A stretch of 64,000 bases of DNA from Microlunatus phosphovorus NM-1 (GTDB taxonomy: Bacteria; Actinomycetota; Actinomycetes; Propionibacteriales; Propionibacteriaceae): positions 1,860,001 through 1,924,000 of the forward strand of contig NC_015635.1 of NCBI RefSeq assembly GCF_000270245.1. The letters are read 5' to 3'. The notes beneath the pieces are model-generated. The model searched no databases, was not told the DNA's origin, and saw nothing but the letters and a program-made list of their open reading frames with translations. The position numbers were made by a program, and so were the translations under genes. Every line of letters begins with the position of its first letter. The first letter of the stretch is position 1. Of the stretch, positions 37,881 through 46,790 are shown one piece after another.

Positions 37881-38703
37881 GTTCTCCGACCCATGGCGAG
37901 CAGACAGCTGAAGGGTGCCTCGATTCGGCCGTCGGTCGTGGTGAACGCCTGCAGCGCCGCACCTGCATCGGCCCGGATCGCGGCATAGGTGGACTCATCG
38001 ATCCGCTCGATCAGTGGCGTGCTCTCCACCTCGGTCCGTACCATCCCGCCGACGGCGCCTGGTAGATCCCGTGACGCTGCTCGACCCGGACGTCGGCCAG
38101 CCCGGCATCGACCAGCAGCCCAGCGAGTGCGGCCTCGTCCCCGCAGACGAAGTAGCTGGAGAGCAGCCCCACCGCGTCCGGGCCGGCATGCCGCGACGCG
38201 ACCGTCACGAACGGTGTGAAGCCGGGCTGGTCGTCGAGTGGCCCCGGCACCAGCAGCGCCAGCACTCCACCAGGTCGCAGCACTCGGCTCATCTCCGTGA
38301 CAGCCGCGCGCCGGTCGGCGAAGAACATCAGCGCCATCTGGCAGAGCACGGCGTCGAAGGAACGGTCAGGGAACGGGAGCGCGGCCGCCTCACCCCGCTG
38401 GAACTCCAGCTCCGGGGCGACCCGGCGGGCCACCGTGAGCATGGCCTCGTTCGCGTCCAGGCCGATCACCTGGCCCGATGGCGCAACCAGGGGACTGGCG
38501 GTTCGGGCGACGATGCCGGTGCCGCAGGCCACATCCAGCACTCGAGCGCCGGGTGACAGCCCGGCCGCCTCGCACAGCATCGGCGCCCACTGGGCGAAGA
38601 ACGCAGGGACGAAGACACGCTCGTAGTTCTCGGCTATCTCCAGGGGCAGGTCAAAGGCCTCGGTATGGGGCGATGCTTGGCTGGACTGCGCGGATTCGGA
38701 CAT
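37859..38703 (-). pseudogene. SAM-dependent methyltransferase, frameshifted
   Basis: The first reading frame (ATG 38703) gives a class I methyltransferase: ENYERVFVPAFFAQWA, VLDVACGTGIVARTASPLV (SAM motif I), VIGLDANEAMLTVARRV and LPFPDRSFDAVLCQMALMFFADR. Near 38045-38050 the frame breaks. The first frame continues into a meaningless tail ending at 38011, while the expected C-terminus (MVRTEVESTPLIERIDESTYAAIRADAGAALQAF) continues in another frame to 37859. One missing base would explain it. It is either a recent loss or a sequencing error. The 3' end overlaps the helY end by 22 bases, convergently. Confidence 0.8.
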
Positions 38704-38741
38704 GGCTCCAGGATCCGCTCGTCGGCAGCCGGGAGCATCGG

Positions 38742-40361
38742 TCAGTTGACCCATTCCCGGCCGGCCGTGTAGGCAGCTGCGGCTGCCCGGTTCCGCAGGC
38801 TCAGCTTGGTCAGCACCCGGCTGACGTGATGCGCGACAGTCTTGCGACTGATGTGCAGCCGGGCCGCGATCTCCGGGTTGCTCAGCCCCCGGCCGAGCAG
38901 CACCAGCACCTGCTGCTCCCGGTCGGTCAGGGTCGTGTGCCCGCGGGGACCTCCTGGGGTTGGCACGCCCAGAGCCCGGAGCAGTTCGGCGGCCCGATCC
39001 GTGCCCGGTGCGGCGTCCAAGGTGTGGAACCCGATCCAGGCGTCACGTGCCGCCTCGACGGCCCGGCCGGGGTCTGCCAGTCGCCAGGCCCGGGCGAGCG
39101 CCAGTCGACAGTCGGCCAGCACGTACGGCAGATCGAGCTCGACCAGCAGCCTCTCCCCGGCGGTCAGTGCCGTCACGGCGGCCGCTCGGTCGTCCCGCAG
39201 CAGGGCGACCCGGCCGTCGGCAACGGCGGCTGCCGCACCGATCCGCGGTCGATTGGTCGTCTCGGCCAGTCGGCGGAGCGCCGCCGCAAGCGTGAGGGCG
39301 GCCGGGTCCCCGACGGCAGTGGCTGCCTCGACCAGCAGTCCCAGCGCATCTGCCTGTCGGCCGGCGTCGGGCGCCATCGCCGGGTCGAGCCGATCGGTGA
39401 CCTGCGCGGGTCGGCCGCACGCCAGCGACAGCTCGGCCACTGCGAGCCGGGAGTCGAACAGGTCATCGGTTTCCTCCAGCAGTCCTGCGGCATCCTCCAG
39501 CCGGCCGCGACGGATCCACAGTCGGGCCAGTCGGCTGCGGCCCGTGGCCCGCAACGCGGGGGCCACGGTCGTGGTCGCCAGGCGCTGCAGCTGCTCGGCC
39601 GACTGGTCCCAGTCACCGTGGTCGAGCAGCACGCTGCCGTAGGCGAGCCGGCACTCTGCGTCGAGAAACGGGCACCCGTAGCGGGCAATGAAGTCCTCCG
39701 CCAAACGGCACCAGTCAGCGACCCGGTTCGAGTCGCCCGCGACCTCGCAGGCGCTGACCAGGTCGCAGCAGGTGTAGGCGACGGTGTCGAGACCTGCCTC
39801 GCCGGCGAGGCTGGCGGTGACGGCCTCCTCCAACAGAGTGAACCCGGCGGCAAACTCGCCTCGTTCCACCTGGATCCGACCGAGCTGGGCCAGCGCCACC
39901 AGCTCCAGGTCGACGTCCGCTGTCGCGCGGGCACAGACATGCGCATCGTGGGTGAGGCGGTCGGCGGTGTCGAGGTCGGCCAGCCGGTAGGCGCGGGCGA
40001 TCTTCACCCAGGCGTGCAGCGGTCCGGGCGGTTCGCCCACCAGCAGCCGCTCGGCCCGGGCGATCCAGCCGTTGGCAGCAACCTGGTTGTGGTAGTTCGA
40101 CTTGTGCACGATTGACAACCAGACGGCGGTCGAGACGCTGCCGACACGGTCGGACCGCCGTCGATAGCCGGCGTAAGCATCCTGCGCGTGCCGGACGGCG
40201 AGATCGGTCTCGCCCAGCCACCACAGGGCGTCGGCGAGTCCGCGGTGGACGGGAGCCGGATTCGGCGTGTCCTGCTCCAGCGCGGCGGAGAAGTCGATCC
40301 GAGCCTGCACCCAGTCACCGCGGGCCAGCGCCGCGGACCCGTCCTCGAAGGACTCGCTCAC
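38742..40361 (-). CDS. LuxR-family regulator with TPR-like sensor domain
   Basis: A 539-residue regulator. Most of it (about residues 1-465) is helical repeats (FEDGSAALARGDWVQARIDFSAALEQ, LGRIQVERGEFAAGFTLLEEAV, CRLAYGSVLLDHGDWDQSAEQL), TPR/MalT-like. The last 65 residues are the LuxR helix-turn-helix (LTDREQQVLVLLGRGLSNPEIAARLHISRKTVAHHVSRVLTKLSLRNR). There is no N-terminal ATPase domain as in LAL regulators. GTG at 40361 has GGAGAA upstream; a longer frame to 40631 is unsupported. It diverges from the secreted protein gene at 40490 and may control it. Confidence 0.88.
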   Translation of the reverse strand: MSESFEDGSAALARGDWVQARIDFSAALEQDTPNPAPVHRGLADALWWLGETDLAVRHAQDAYAGYRRRSDRVGSVSTAVWLSIVHKSNYHNQVAANGWIARAERLLVGEPPGPLHAWVKIARAYRLADLDTADRLTHDAHVCARATADVDLELVALAQLGRIQVERGEFAAGFTLLEEAVTASLAGEAGLDTVAYTCCDLVSACEVAGDSNRVADWCRLAEDFIARYGCPFLDAECRLAYGSVLLDHGDWDQSAEQLQRLATTTVAPALRATGRSRLARLWIRRGRLEDAAGLLEETDDLFDSRLAVAELSLACGRPAQVTDRLDPAMAPDAGRQADALGLLVEAATAVGDPAALTLAAALRRLAETTNRPRIGAAAAVADGRVALLRDDRAAAVTALTAGERLLVELDLPYVLADCRLALARAWRLADPGRAVEAARDAWIGFHTLDAAPGTDRAAELLRALGVPTPGGPRGHTTLTDREQQVLVLLGRGLSNPEIAARLHISRKTVAHHVSRVLTKLSLRNRAAAAAYTAGREWVN

Positions 40362-40489
40362 CGGACCATTCTCCGCCCGGGATAACGATTCCTTCACGGC
40401 TGGACATCGATTGTGCAACTGATCTTGTCGCGCGTGGTCGGCAGAGGCCACCATCAGGAGAATCGCCGCCGATCCTTCTGGAGACAGCC

Positions 40490-41266
40490 ATGCCCACCGC
40501 CCGCTCGCCACGCTCGTGGCGCTCGGTTGTTGTGGTGTTGGCGATGTTCCTGGGGCCGTTGGGACTGGTCGTGGGTTCGACGATGCCGGCGAATGCGTTG
40601 CCACTCGACGCATCTCCATCCGACGTATCACCGGTCACCGTCCGGCCAGCCACCGGAACGCCGGGCGGCGGAGGCGTCGCGCCGGTGCTGACCCTGCCGA
40701 CCGACGTCACATTCGTCGTTGGCCAGCCGGGTGACTCGTACACCATCGAGGCGAACGGCGACCCGGAGCCCAACGTCAGCGTCGACGGGCTGCCGCCGGG
40801 CTTGCGGCTGACGGTGTACGGCGATGGCAGCGCGGTCCTGCACGGCACCCCGAGCGGCCCGGCGGGCGTGACAACGGTCGAGGTACGCGCCGCGAATGCC
40901 GATGCCATCAGCTACCAGTCGCTGCCGGTCGTCGTTCGGCAGCAACCCGCGTTCGTCGACCGAGAGCGACTGGTATTCAACACCGGTGTGTTCACCGGTC
41001 TGACTATCCGTACCACCGGGTTTCCCGCGCCGGGGATCGGCCTGGACGGCGATCTGCCCACCGGACTGATGTTCCTCGATCATGGCGATGGCACCGGCAT
41101 GATCTTCGGTACGCCGCTCGGTGGTCCGGAGATCGCACCGATCACGCTGACTGCCGTGAACGAGGTGTCCGACGTCTCCTGGACGACCACCGTCGAGGTG
41201 GTCCCGGCTCCCGGCGGCTCTCCGCATTCGCCCCATGTTGGCTCCGCCGACGGGCAGACTCGATAG
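40490..41266 (+). CDS. Secreted protein with two putative Ig-like (He_PIG-type) domains
   Basis: A 258-residue exported protein. A basic and hydrophobic signal (RSWRSVVVVLAMFLGPLGLVVGSTMPANA) ends in an AxA-type cleavage site. Two repeats follow with the putative Ig pattern GLPPGL...GTP: VDGLPPGLRLTVYGDGSAVLHGTPSGPAGVTTVEVRAAN and LDGDLPTGLMFLDHGDGTGMIFGTPLGGPEIAPITLTAVN. Such domains usually belong to long adhesins; here they stand alone with no anchor. ATG at 40490 has GGAG upstream. The intergenic region on its left is shared with the LuxR gene. Confidence 0.78.
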   Translation: MPTARSPRSWRSVVVVLAMFLGPLGLVVGSTMPANALPLDASPSDVSPVTVRPATGTPGGGGVAPVLTLPTDVTFVVGQPGDSYTIEANGDPEPNVSVDGLPPGLRLTVYGDGSAVLHGTPSGPAGVTTVEVRAANADAISYQSLPVVVRQQPAFVDRERLVFNTGVFTGLTIRTTGFPAPGIGLDGDLPTGLMFLDHGDGTGMIFGTPLGGPEIAPITLTAVNEVSDVSWTTTVEVVPAPGGSPHSPHVGSADGQTR

Positions 41267-41382
41267 GCGCCCTGATCCGCGCCTCAACGGCGAGGTGCGG
41301 GTCAGGTCTCTCAAGCACTTCCTCCTGCTGTCCTGCCACGGGCATCCTGTCCATGAAGATCCCGCCCACGAAAGGACCCCTG

Positions 41383-41859
41383 ATGGCTCGCAGCATCGCC
41401 ACCAACACCGCCGTCGACCTGACCGAGCTGCTGGATTTCGTCCGGCCCCGCCATCGGTTTCTGCTGGCGACCACCCGACGCGACGGGCGGCCACAACTGT
41501 CGCCGGTCTCCGGCGGTGTCGACGACGCGGGCCGGCTGGTGATCTCCAGCTACCCGGGCCGGGCGAAGGCAGTGAACGCCGAGCGAGACCCACGCGTGTC
41601 GGTGTGCGTGCTCTCCGATGACTGGAACGGTCCCTGGGTGCAGGTGGACGGCGATGCCGAGGTCGTGCAGATGCCCGAGGCGGAGGATGCGCTCGTCGAC
41701 TATTTCCGTTGCATTGCCGGCGAACATCCTGACTGGGATGAGTATCGCGCTGCGATGCGGTTGCAGAACAAGTCGCTGATCAGGATCACTCCGACGCGGT
41801 GGGGGCCGATTGCCACCGGCGGCTTTCCGGCCGACGTCGCCGCGCGGTTGGATCCCTAG
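41383..41859 (+). CDS. PPOX-class (pyridoxamine oxidase-like) F420/flavin-dependent enzyme
   Basis: A 158-residue split-barrel flavoprotein. The family pattern is FLLATTRRDGRPQLSPVSGGVDDAGRLVISSYPGRAKAVNAERDPRVSVCVL, followed by WVQVDGDAEVVQMPEAEDALVDYFRCIAGEHPDWDEYRAAM. The group is known for F420-dependent reductases in actinobacteria, but FMN is also possible and the substrate is unknown. ATG at 41383 has AAAGGA upstream. Its stop shares bases with the stop of the convergent gene (CTAG palindrome). Confidence 0.85.
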   Translation: MARSIATNTAVDLTELLDFVRPRHRFLLATTRRDGRPQLSPVSGGVDDAGRLVISSYPGRAKAVNAERDPRVSVCVLSDDWNGPWVQVDGDAEVVQMPEAEDALVDYFRCIAGEHPDWDEYRAAMRLQNKSLIRITPTRWGPIATGGFPADVAARLDP

Positions 41860-42674
41860 GAACAAGGCTGACTTTGCCGCAGCAGACCGTCGACGTTGGG
41901 CAGCTGCTCGTACCGGGTGAATGTCCCGACCTCGGCGATCTCGCGGGCCGCCTCCAGGAACCCTCGCCACGCCGTGCGGGCCAGAGTGCCGCCGACGCTG
42001 ATCCGTCGCACGCCCAGCTGCGCGGCCTCGGCGGCGGCGATGAACGGAGAGTTGATCAGCAGATTGACCGGCTTCGGTGCCGCTGCGGCGACGACGGCGG
42101 TCACCTGTGCGACAGTGTCGATCCGCGGTGCATAGAGACAGTCGGCACCGGCGGCGGCGTACGCCTGCAGCCGTCGAACCGTCTCGTCGATGTCGGGACG
42201 GCCGCAGACGAATCCTTCTGACCTGGCGGTCAGAAGGACACCCGTGCCGCTTCGATCGATCGCCTCCCGGGCCGCGCGGATCCGATCCACGGCCAGCTCG
42301 ATGTCATAGAGCGGATTGTCGGAGTCGCCGGTGGAGTCCTCGATCGACAGCCCGGCGATCCCGGTGGCGGCCGCTGCGGTGACGTGCACGCCCACGCCTT
42401 CGGGATCGCTCGCGTACCCGCCCTCGAAGTCGGCGTTGACCGGGACCGCCACAGCCGCCGCGATCTGGCGCAGATGGGCGAGTGCCTCCTCCAGGGTCAC
42501 ACCGTTGTCAGGACGGCCCAACGTCCAGGCGAAACCGGCACTGGTCGTGGCGAGCGCCGGAAAGCCGAACTGCTCCAAGGCTCGCGCGGTTCCGACGTCC
42601 CAGGGGTTCGGCATCACGAAGCAGCCGGACTCGTGCAACCGACGGAACGTGTCTACCCGATCGTCGAAGGTCAT
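41856..42674 (-). CDS. Isocitrate lyase/PEP mutase superfamily enzyme
   Basis: A 272-residue alpha/beta barrel of the PEP mutase/ICL superfamily. Visible are MPNPWDVGTARALEQFGFPALATTSAGFAWTLG, NADFEGGYASDPEGV (metal-binding acidic cluster), GLSIEDSTGD, LLTARSEGF and AGADCLYAPRI. The isocitrate lyase KKCGH motif is absent, so a C-C lyase or oxaloacetate/2-methylisocitrate-like hydrolase is more likely; the substrate cannot be told. A very good ribosome site (AAGGAGAGG) precedes the ATG. The tldE gene lies 33 bases upstream in the same direction. Confidence 0.85.
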   Translation of the reverse strand: MTFDDRVDTFRRLHESGCFVMPNPWDVGTARALEQFGFPALATTSAGFAWTLGRPDNGVTLEEALAHLRQIAAAVAVPVNADFEGGYASDPEGVGVHVTAAAATGIAGLSIEDSTGDSDNPLYDIELAVDRIRAAREAIDRSGTGVLLTARSEGFVCGRPDIDETVRRLQAYAAAGADCLYAPRIDTVAQVTAVVAAAAPKPVNLLINSPFIAAAEAAQLGVRRISVGGTLARTAWRGFLEAAREIAEVGTFTRYEQLPNVDGLLRQSQPCS

Positions 42675-42707
42675 GGTCCCTCTCCTTCCGGCTCCTTCCG
42701 GCCCGTG

Positions 42708-44099
42708 TCAGCTCGCCTGCGACACTGTCGACATGTTGAAGTCTGGCACCCGGATGGCCGGCATGGCAGTCCGATTGAAGTAGTCGTTCCACTCCCGGCA
42801 CAGCACCTTCTCGGTCCGTCCGACCTCGGTGATCCGGCCGAGCAGTTCCAGCGGTGACTCGTTGAATCGGAAGTTGTTGACCGCTCCGGTCACCTGGCCG
42901 TCTTCCACCAGATAGACCCCGTCCCGGGTCAGACCGGTGAGCAGCAGGCGTTCGGGGTCGACCTCCCGGATGTACCACAGACAGGTCAGCAGCAGCCCGC
43001 GCTCGGTGCTGGCGATCATCTCCTCCAACGTCGCGCTTCCGCCGCCGTCCAGGATCAGGTTGTCGACCGGCGGCGTCGCGGCACGCTCGGTCTTGGCCGC
43101 CCAAGCTCGGTTGCGGATCAACTCCTGCCAGATCCCGTCGCTCATCCAGTCGACCGGCTGGATCGGCAGTCCGAGGTCGAAGGTGAAGGAGGTCCCATCC
43201 GGGCCACCGACGAAGTCGACGAAGGGTGTGCACTCCAGGCCCGGGTAAGTCGGGTCGGAGTGCAGCCGCAGCGGCAGTTCTGACATTCGGCTGCCGATCA
43301 AGGTGGCGCCGCCGGGAGCCGCGTAGGCGTTCTGACCCTCCTCGGCGTCGCGAGCCGAGGCCGTCCAGTACGCATAGATCATCAGGTCCGCCGTGGGCCC
43401 TGGCGGCAGGATCGTCTCGTAGCGGCCCGGTGGCAGCTCGATCCGCCGTTCTGCCCAGCCGAGTCTGGTGTCGAGCTCGGCGGCCATCGCGATGACGTCG
43501 ACATCGGTGAAGTCGCGGCTGGCTGCCCCGACCCAGGCTGATCGGCTGCCGTCGTCGGATTTGGCGTTCAGTTCCAGCCGGCCGGTCGGCTGGACCCCGC
43601 GCAGGCGCAGCCCGGTCGAGCTGCCCAGATAGCTCGTCGTGCAGATGTGCTCGGCGAACCCGTAGAGCCGTTGCCCGCGGGCGGCCATCTCGCCGAAGGA
43701 GGTGCCGAGGTCGCGGGCCACCTGCGCCAGCACGTCGATGCTGGTCCCGACCGGTTCTTCGGCGAAGCTCTCGGCATCGCCCCAGGACTCGACCAGCTCG
43801 GCGGCGTCGGTCGACGGAGGTGCGGATCGTGCCAGTGCCTCGGCGGCACGGACCAGATCGGTGACCTGTGCGGGGTCGGCCACCTCCTGGCTGACCGTCC
43901 CGACCCCGGTGCCGCCCGGCACGGCCGCGGTCGCGACCACCGTCAAGGAGGTGCTGGTCATCTCGCCGTTGGTGGTGAGCGCGTTGCCGGCCCAACGCAG
44001 GTTGGCCTGTGCCGTCTCATCCGCGTAGGCGATGGTCGGGCCGCCGGCGACGGCCAGGGCCTGTTCGACCAGCTCGGCTGCTCTGCTCCGGTTGCTCAT
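42708..44099 (-). CDS. tldE: TldE/PmbA-family protein
   Basis: A 463-residue partner of TldD. The N-terminal part has TIAYADETAQANLRWAGNALTTNGEMTSTSLTVV, the family's modulator domain, and the C-terminal part has ERLLLTGLTRDGVYLVEDGQVTGAVNNFRFNESPLELLGRIT. TldD and TldE form a heterodimeric metalloprotease that degrades small unfolded peptides and matures some peptide toxins. The ATG overlaps the tldD stop (ATGA). Confidence 0.92.
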   Translation of the reverse strand: MSNRSRAAELVEQALAVAGGPTIAYADETAQANLRWAGNALTTNGEMTSTSLTVVATAAVPGGTGVGTVSQEVADPAQVTDLVRAAEALARSAPPSTDAAELVESWGDAESFAEEPVGTSIDVLAQVARDLGTSFGEMAARGQRLYGFAEHICTTSYLGSSTGLRLRGVQPTGRLELNAKSDDGSRSAWVGAASRDFTDVDVIAMAAELDTRLGWAERRIELPPGRYETILPPGPTADLMIYAYWTASARDAEEGQNAYAAPGGATLIGSRMSELPLRLHSDPTYPGLECTPFVDFVGGPDGTSFTFDLGLPIQPVDWMSDGIWQELIRNRAWAAKTERAATPPVDNLILDGGGSATLEEMIASTERGLLLTCLWYIREVDPERLLLTGLTRDGVYLVEDGQVTGAVNNFRFNESPLELLGRITEVGRTEKVLCREWNDYFNRTAMPAIRVPDFNMSTVSQAS

Positions 44100-45586
44100 G
44101 CCTGGCCCCCTTCGGCCGCGGTGTTCAAGATGTTGACGCCTCGGAACAGGGCCGACGGGCAGCCGTGGGAGACCGGCGCGACCTGGCCGGGTTGCCCCTT
44201 GCCGCAATTCAGCGCGCCGCCGAGCAGATAGGTGCCCGGACCCCCGACGGCCTCCATCGACCGCCAGAAGTCGGTCGTCGTTGCCTGGTAGGCCACGTCC
44301 TTCAGCTGCCCGGCCAGCTGGCCGTTCTCGATCCGGAAGAACCGCTGCCCGGTGAACTGGAAGTTGTAGCGCTGCATGTCGATCGACCAGGACTTGTCGC
44401 CGACGACGTAGATGCCGCGTTCGACCCGGCTGATCAGTTCGTCGGTGCTCGGTCCGTCGGCAGCCGGCTGCAGCGACACGTTCGGCATCCGCTGCATCGG
44501 GATGTGACCGGCGGAGTCGGCGAAGGCGCAGCCGTTGGAGCGGGGGAGGCCCCGTAGGGCAGCCATCTGCCGGTCGAGCTGATAGCCGACCAGGACCCCG
44601 TCGGCGATGATGTCGAACTGCTGGGCCGCCACGCCCTCGTCATCCCAGCCGATCGTGGCCAGCCCGTGCTCGGCAACCCGGTCGCCCGTCACGTTCATCA
44701 CCGGGCTGCCGTACTGCAAGGTGCCGAGTTGGTCGACGGTGGCGAACGAGGTTCCCGCGTACGCCGCTTCGTAGCCCAGCGCACGGTCCAGCTCGGTGGC
44801 GTGTCCGATCGACTCGTGGATGGTCAGCCAGAGGTTGGTCGGGTCGATCACCAGGTCGTAGTGCCCGGCGTCGACCGACGGAGCCGCGACGTGCTCGGCC
44901 AACAGCGACGGCAGCCCGGCGATCTCGGCGTCGAAGTCCCAGCCGTCCCCGGACAGATACTCCCAGCCGCGACCCACGGGTGGGGCGACCGTTGACATGG
45001 TCGCGAATCCCGCCTCGCTCACCGAGATCGCGGTGAACCGCGGGAGTTGCCGAACGCGCTGTTGGGTCGTCCGGGTGCCGGCCAGGTTGGCGAAGAACGA
45101 GTTCTCCTGGGTGACCTCGAGTCCCGCACTGGTGTGGCTGACCCCGGGCGCGTCCAGCAGTCGGCCGATCAGCTCCAGCAGGCGACCGTTGCGCTCGGCG
45201 TCGGCGACCTCGAACGGATTGATGTCGTACGCCGACACCCACTCCCCGACATGCACCGGCTCGTCGGCCAACTCGACCCGATGGGGCGTCAACGGGCGGG
45301 ACACCTTCGCGGTCGCGACGGCACGTTCGGCCAGTCGAACGGCCTCGTCCGTGGTCAGCGTGATGCCCGCGGCGAAGCCCCACACCCCGTCGTGCACGAC
45401 CCGCACCGACAGTCCCAGCGACGCGACATCGCTGCTGGACTCCAGGTCACGGTCGCGGAAGCTGCGGGACAACTGCCGCTCCCGCCGAACCCGTACGTCG
45501 GCGTGGCTGCAGCCCAACTCGCTGGCGCGGCTCAGCGCCGCGTCGGCCAGGGCTTGCAGCGGCAACGCCGTGAAAGTCTCGTCCAT
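44096..45586 (-). CDS. tldD: TldD-family metalloprotease
   Basis: A 496-residue catalytic subunit. The zinc motif is LWLTIHESIGHATELDRALGYEAAYAGTSFA (HExxxH type), with ATIGWDDEGVAAQQFDIIADGVLVGYQLDRQMAA downstream. The N-terminus has SHADVRVRRERQLSRSFRDRDLESSSD. ATG at 45586 is preceded by an AGGTGAG-type sequence; an in-frame start at 45625 is possible. The pair lies 80 bases downstream of the MerR gene in the same direction and might be co-transcribed with it. Confidence 0.92.
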   Translation of the reverse strand: MDETFTALPLQALADAALSRASELGCSHADVRVRRERQLSRSFRDRDLESSSDVASLGLSVRVVHDGVWGFAAGITLTTDEAVRLAERAVATAKVSRPLTPHRVELADEPVHVGEWVSAYDINPFEVADAERNGRLLELIGRLLDAPGVSHTSAGLEVTQENSFFANLAGTRTTQQRVRQLPRFTAISVSEAGFATMSTVAPPVGRGWEYLSGDGWDFDAEIAGLPSLLAEHVAAPSVDAGHYDLVIDPTNLWLTIHESIGHATELDRALGYEAAYAGTSFATVDQLGTLQYGSPVMNVTGDRVAEHGLATIGWDDEGVAAQQFDIIADGVLVGYQLDRQMAALRGLPRSNGCAFADSAGHIPMQRMPNVSLQPAADGPSTDELISRVERGIYVVGDKSWSIDMQRYNFQFTGQRFFRIENGQLAGQLKDVAYQATTTDFWRSMEAVGGPGTYLLGGALNCGKGQPGQVAPVSHGCPSALFRGVNILNTAAEGGQA

Positions 45587-45666
45587 CCTGCTCACCTGCC
45601 AGACACTACTGGCCACCACCGACAACCGGTTCGCAGTGATCTTGCTGGCTGATCTCGAGATCCAGG

Positions 45667-46578
45667 TCAGGCGTCACCGGCAGCCAGACTCCGATGCAGA
45701 GTCCTGGCTGCCGTGGCGACGGAATCCGGCAGCTGCCGGGCACCGTGCACGGCAGTGCGGTGTGAGCCTCCGATCCAGACCGACAGCGGCGGGCTGACGG
45801 AGGCGAGTTGGTCGGCAACCGCCTGCGCCTGAGGCACCTCGTAGTCGGCGGTCACCCCGATGACGGCGGCTCGGGCCCGGCGGCGGTGCGCGGCGTCGCG
45901 CCAGGCGTCCTCGGGGATGTCGGCGCCCAGGTACACCACCGCGCTGCCCAACCGCCGCAGGCAGGTCGCGAAGCAGAAGATCGCGAGCTCGTGGCGGGCA
46001 CCGCGGGGGAGTCCGACCAGCACCACCGCGCCGGACGAGGAGCGGGGCGCGGCGTCGTACACGGCGGAGACGGCGCGCATCAGACCGGCACTGGCGAAGT
46101 GTTCCTGGGCCACCGATATGCGGCCGGTCTCCCAAGCCTCGCCCAGCAGGACCAGTTGCGGCAGCAGCCACTGCTCGACCACCTGCTCGAACGAGGCCTG
46201 GTGGAATGCCTGGTCGATGACCGACCACAGCAGCTGCGGATCCAGCGAGTAGGCAGCCGCGACGAGATCAGGCTCCCCCCCGGCCGCAACTGCCGTCTCG
46301 TTGCCAGTGCTCTCATGCGCGACCGGATCGGGCTGCGCGGCCATCTCTGCCACATCGCTGCCTGGCGATGCGGTCAGCACCCGCGCTGCCGCCGAGGCCG
46401 GGACCCCGTTGGTCACCAGCGTCGCCATCTCCCGCAACACGGTGACCTGGTCCTCGTCATAGAGCCGGTAGCCACCAGCAGAACGGGCAGGCTCGACCAC
46501 CCGGTAGCGGCGTTCCCAGGCACGCAGCCGGGCCTCGCCGACCCCGGTCAGCGCCGAGACCTGCCTGATCGTGTACAC
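45667..46578 (-). CDS. MerR-family regulator with B12-binding domain (CarH/LitR-like photoreceptor)
   Basis: A 303-residue regulator. The N-terminal MerR helix-turn-helix is TIRQVSALTGVGEARLRAWERRYRVVEPARSAGGYRLYDEDQV. After a linker comes a cobalamin-binding helical domain with W149-x9-E159-H160 (WETGRISVAQEH), the motif that holds adenosylcobalamin in CarH. A Rossmann part follows with RH196E at the place of the cobalt-ligand His (GLPRGARHELAIF) and YLGADIPEDAW. In CarH/LitR, dark-state B12 keeps a tetramer on the operator and light releases it, switching on carotenoid genes. The location beside the crt genes fits that role. The GTG start has a GGGAGG sequence some bases upstream. Confidence 0.9.
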   Translation of the reverse strand: MYTIRQVSALTGVGEARLRAWERRYRVVEPARSAGGYRLYDEDQVTVLREMATLVTNGVPASAAARVLTASPGSDVAEMAAQPDPVAHESTGNETAVAAGGEPDLVAAAYSLDPQLLWSVIDQAFHQASFEQVVEQWLLPQLVLLGEAWETGRISVAQEHFASAGLMRAVSAVYDAAPRSSSGAVVLVGLPRGARHELAIFCFATCLRRLGSAVVYLGADIPEDAWRDAAHRRRARAAVIGVTADYEVPQAQAVADQLASVSPPLSVWIGGSHRTAVHGARQLPDSVATAARTLHRSLAAGDA

Positions 46579-46654
46579 GCCGGACCTCAGTTCCTCCCGC
46601 TACCGACGGTTGTCTCCGTCGGACGTCGTCGGCGCTCGAACGGTAGCAAAGCGG

Positions 46655-46671
46655 TTGGACAAACGTTGACC
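46655..46671. promoter_or_regulatory. Proposed CarH-like operator 1
   Basis: TTGGACAAACGTTGACC resembles the two other sites in the locus (46773 and 61533), though its second half-site is degenerate (TTGACC). It lies on the merR side of the divergent merR-crt region. On the minus strand TACCGT (46647-46642) downstream of it is a weak -10 candidate, so it may serve autoregulation. Confidence 0.5.
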
Positions 46672-46681
46672 ACGACGCCTC

Positions 46682-46753
46682 CTGGGTATGCGTTGCGCCG
46701 AAGGCGTACTGGGTATGCGTTGCGTACTGGGTATGCATTGCGCCGAAGGCGTG
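46682..46753. repeat. Three tandem repeats (27, 18 and 27 bp) upstream of the crt promoter
   Basis: Units start at 46682, 46709 and 46727. Each begins ctgggtatgc(g/a)ttgcg; units 1 and 3 continue ccgaaggcgt, while the middle unit lacks nine bases of this. The third unit contains the likely -35 (TTGCGC, 46738-46743). The array lies between operators 1 and 2, so copy number would change the spacing of the regulatory sites by 18 or 27 bases. Confidence 0.9.
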
Positions 46754-46766
46754 GACTCGTTAAAGT
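46738..46766 (+). promoter_or_regulatory. Probable promoter of the idi-crtE operon
   Basis: TTGCGC (46738-46743) and TAAAGT (46761-46766) are 17 bases apart, a good spacing for a sigma-70-type promoter. Transcription would start near 46773, within the operator that follows. Confidence 0.5.
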
Positions 46767-46772
46767 CAAACC

Positions 46773-46790
46773 TTAGACAAACATTGGACA
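46773..46790. promoter_or_regulatory. Proposed CarH-like operator 2
   Basis: TTAGACAAACATTGGACA is two copies of a TTRGACA half-site spaced 11 bases, ending at the first base of the crt ATG. As I recall, characterised CarH operators consist of 11-bp direct repeats with a T..ACA core, and this site fits. A bound repressor would cover the transcription start and the start codon. Confidence 0.6.

Noticed and set aside
46682-46753. Small CRISPR-like array or coding repeat before crt
   Set aside because: There are only three units of unequal length without spacers. Translation of the minus strand gives low-complexity THTQYA repeats with no ribosome site, so a regulatory repeat is more likely.
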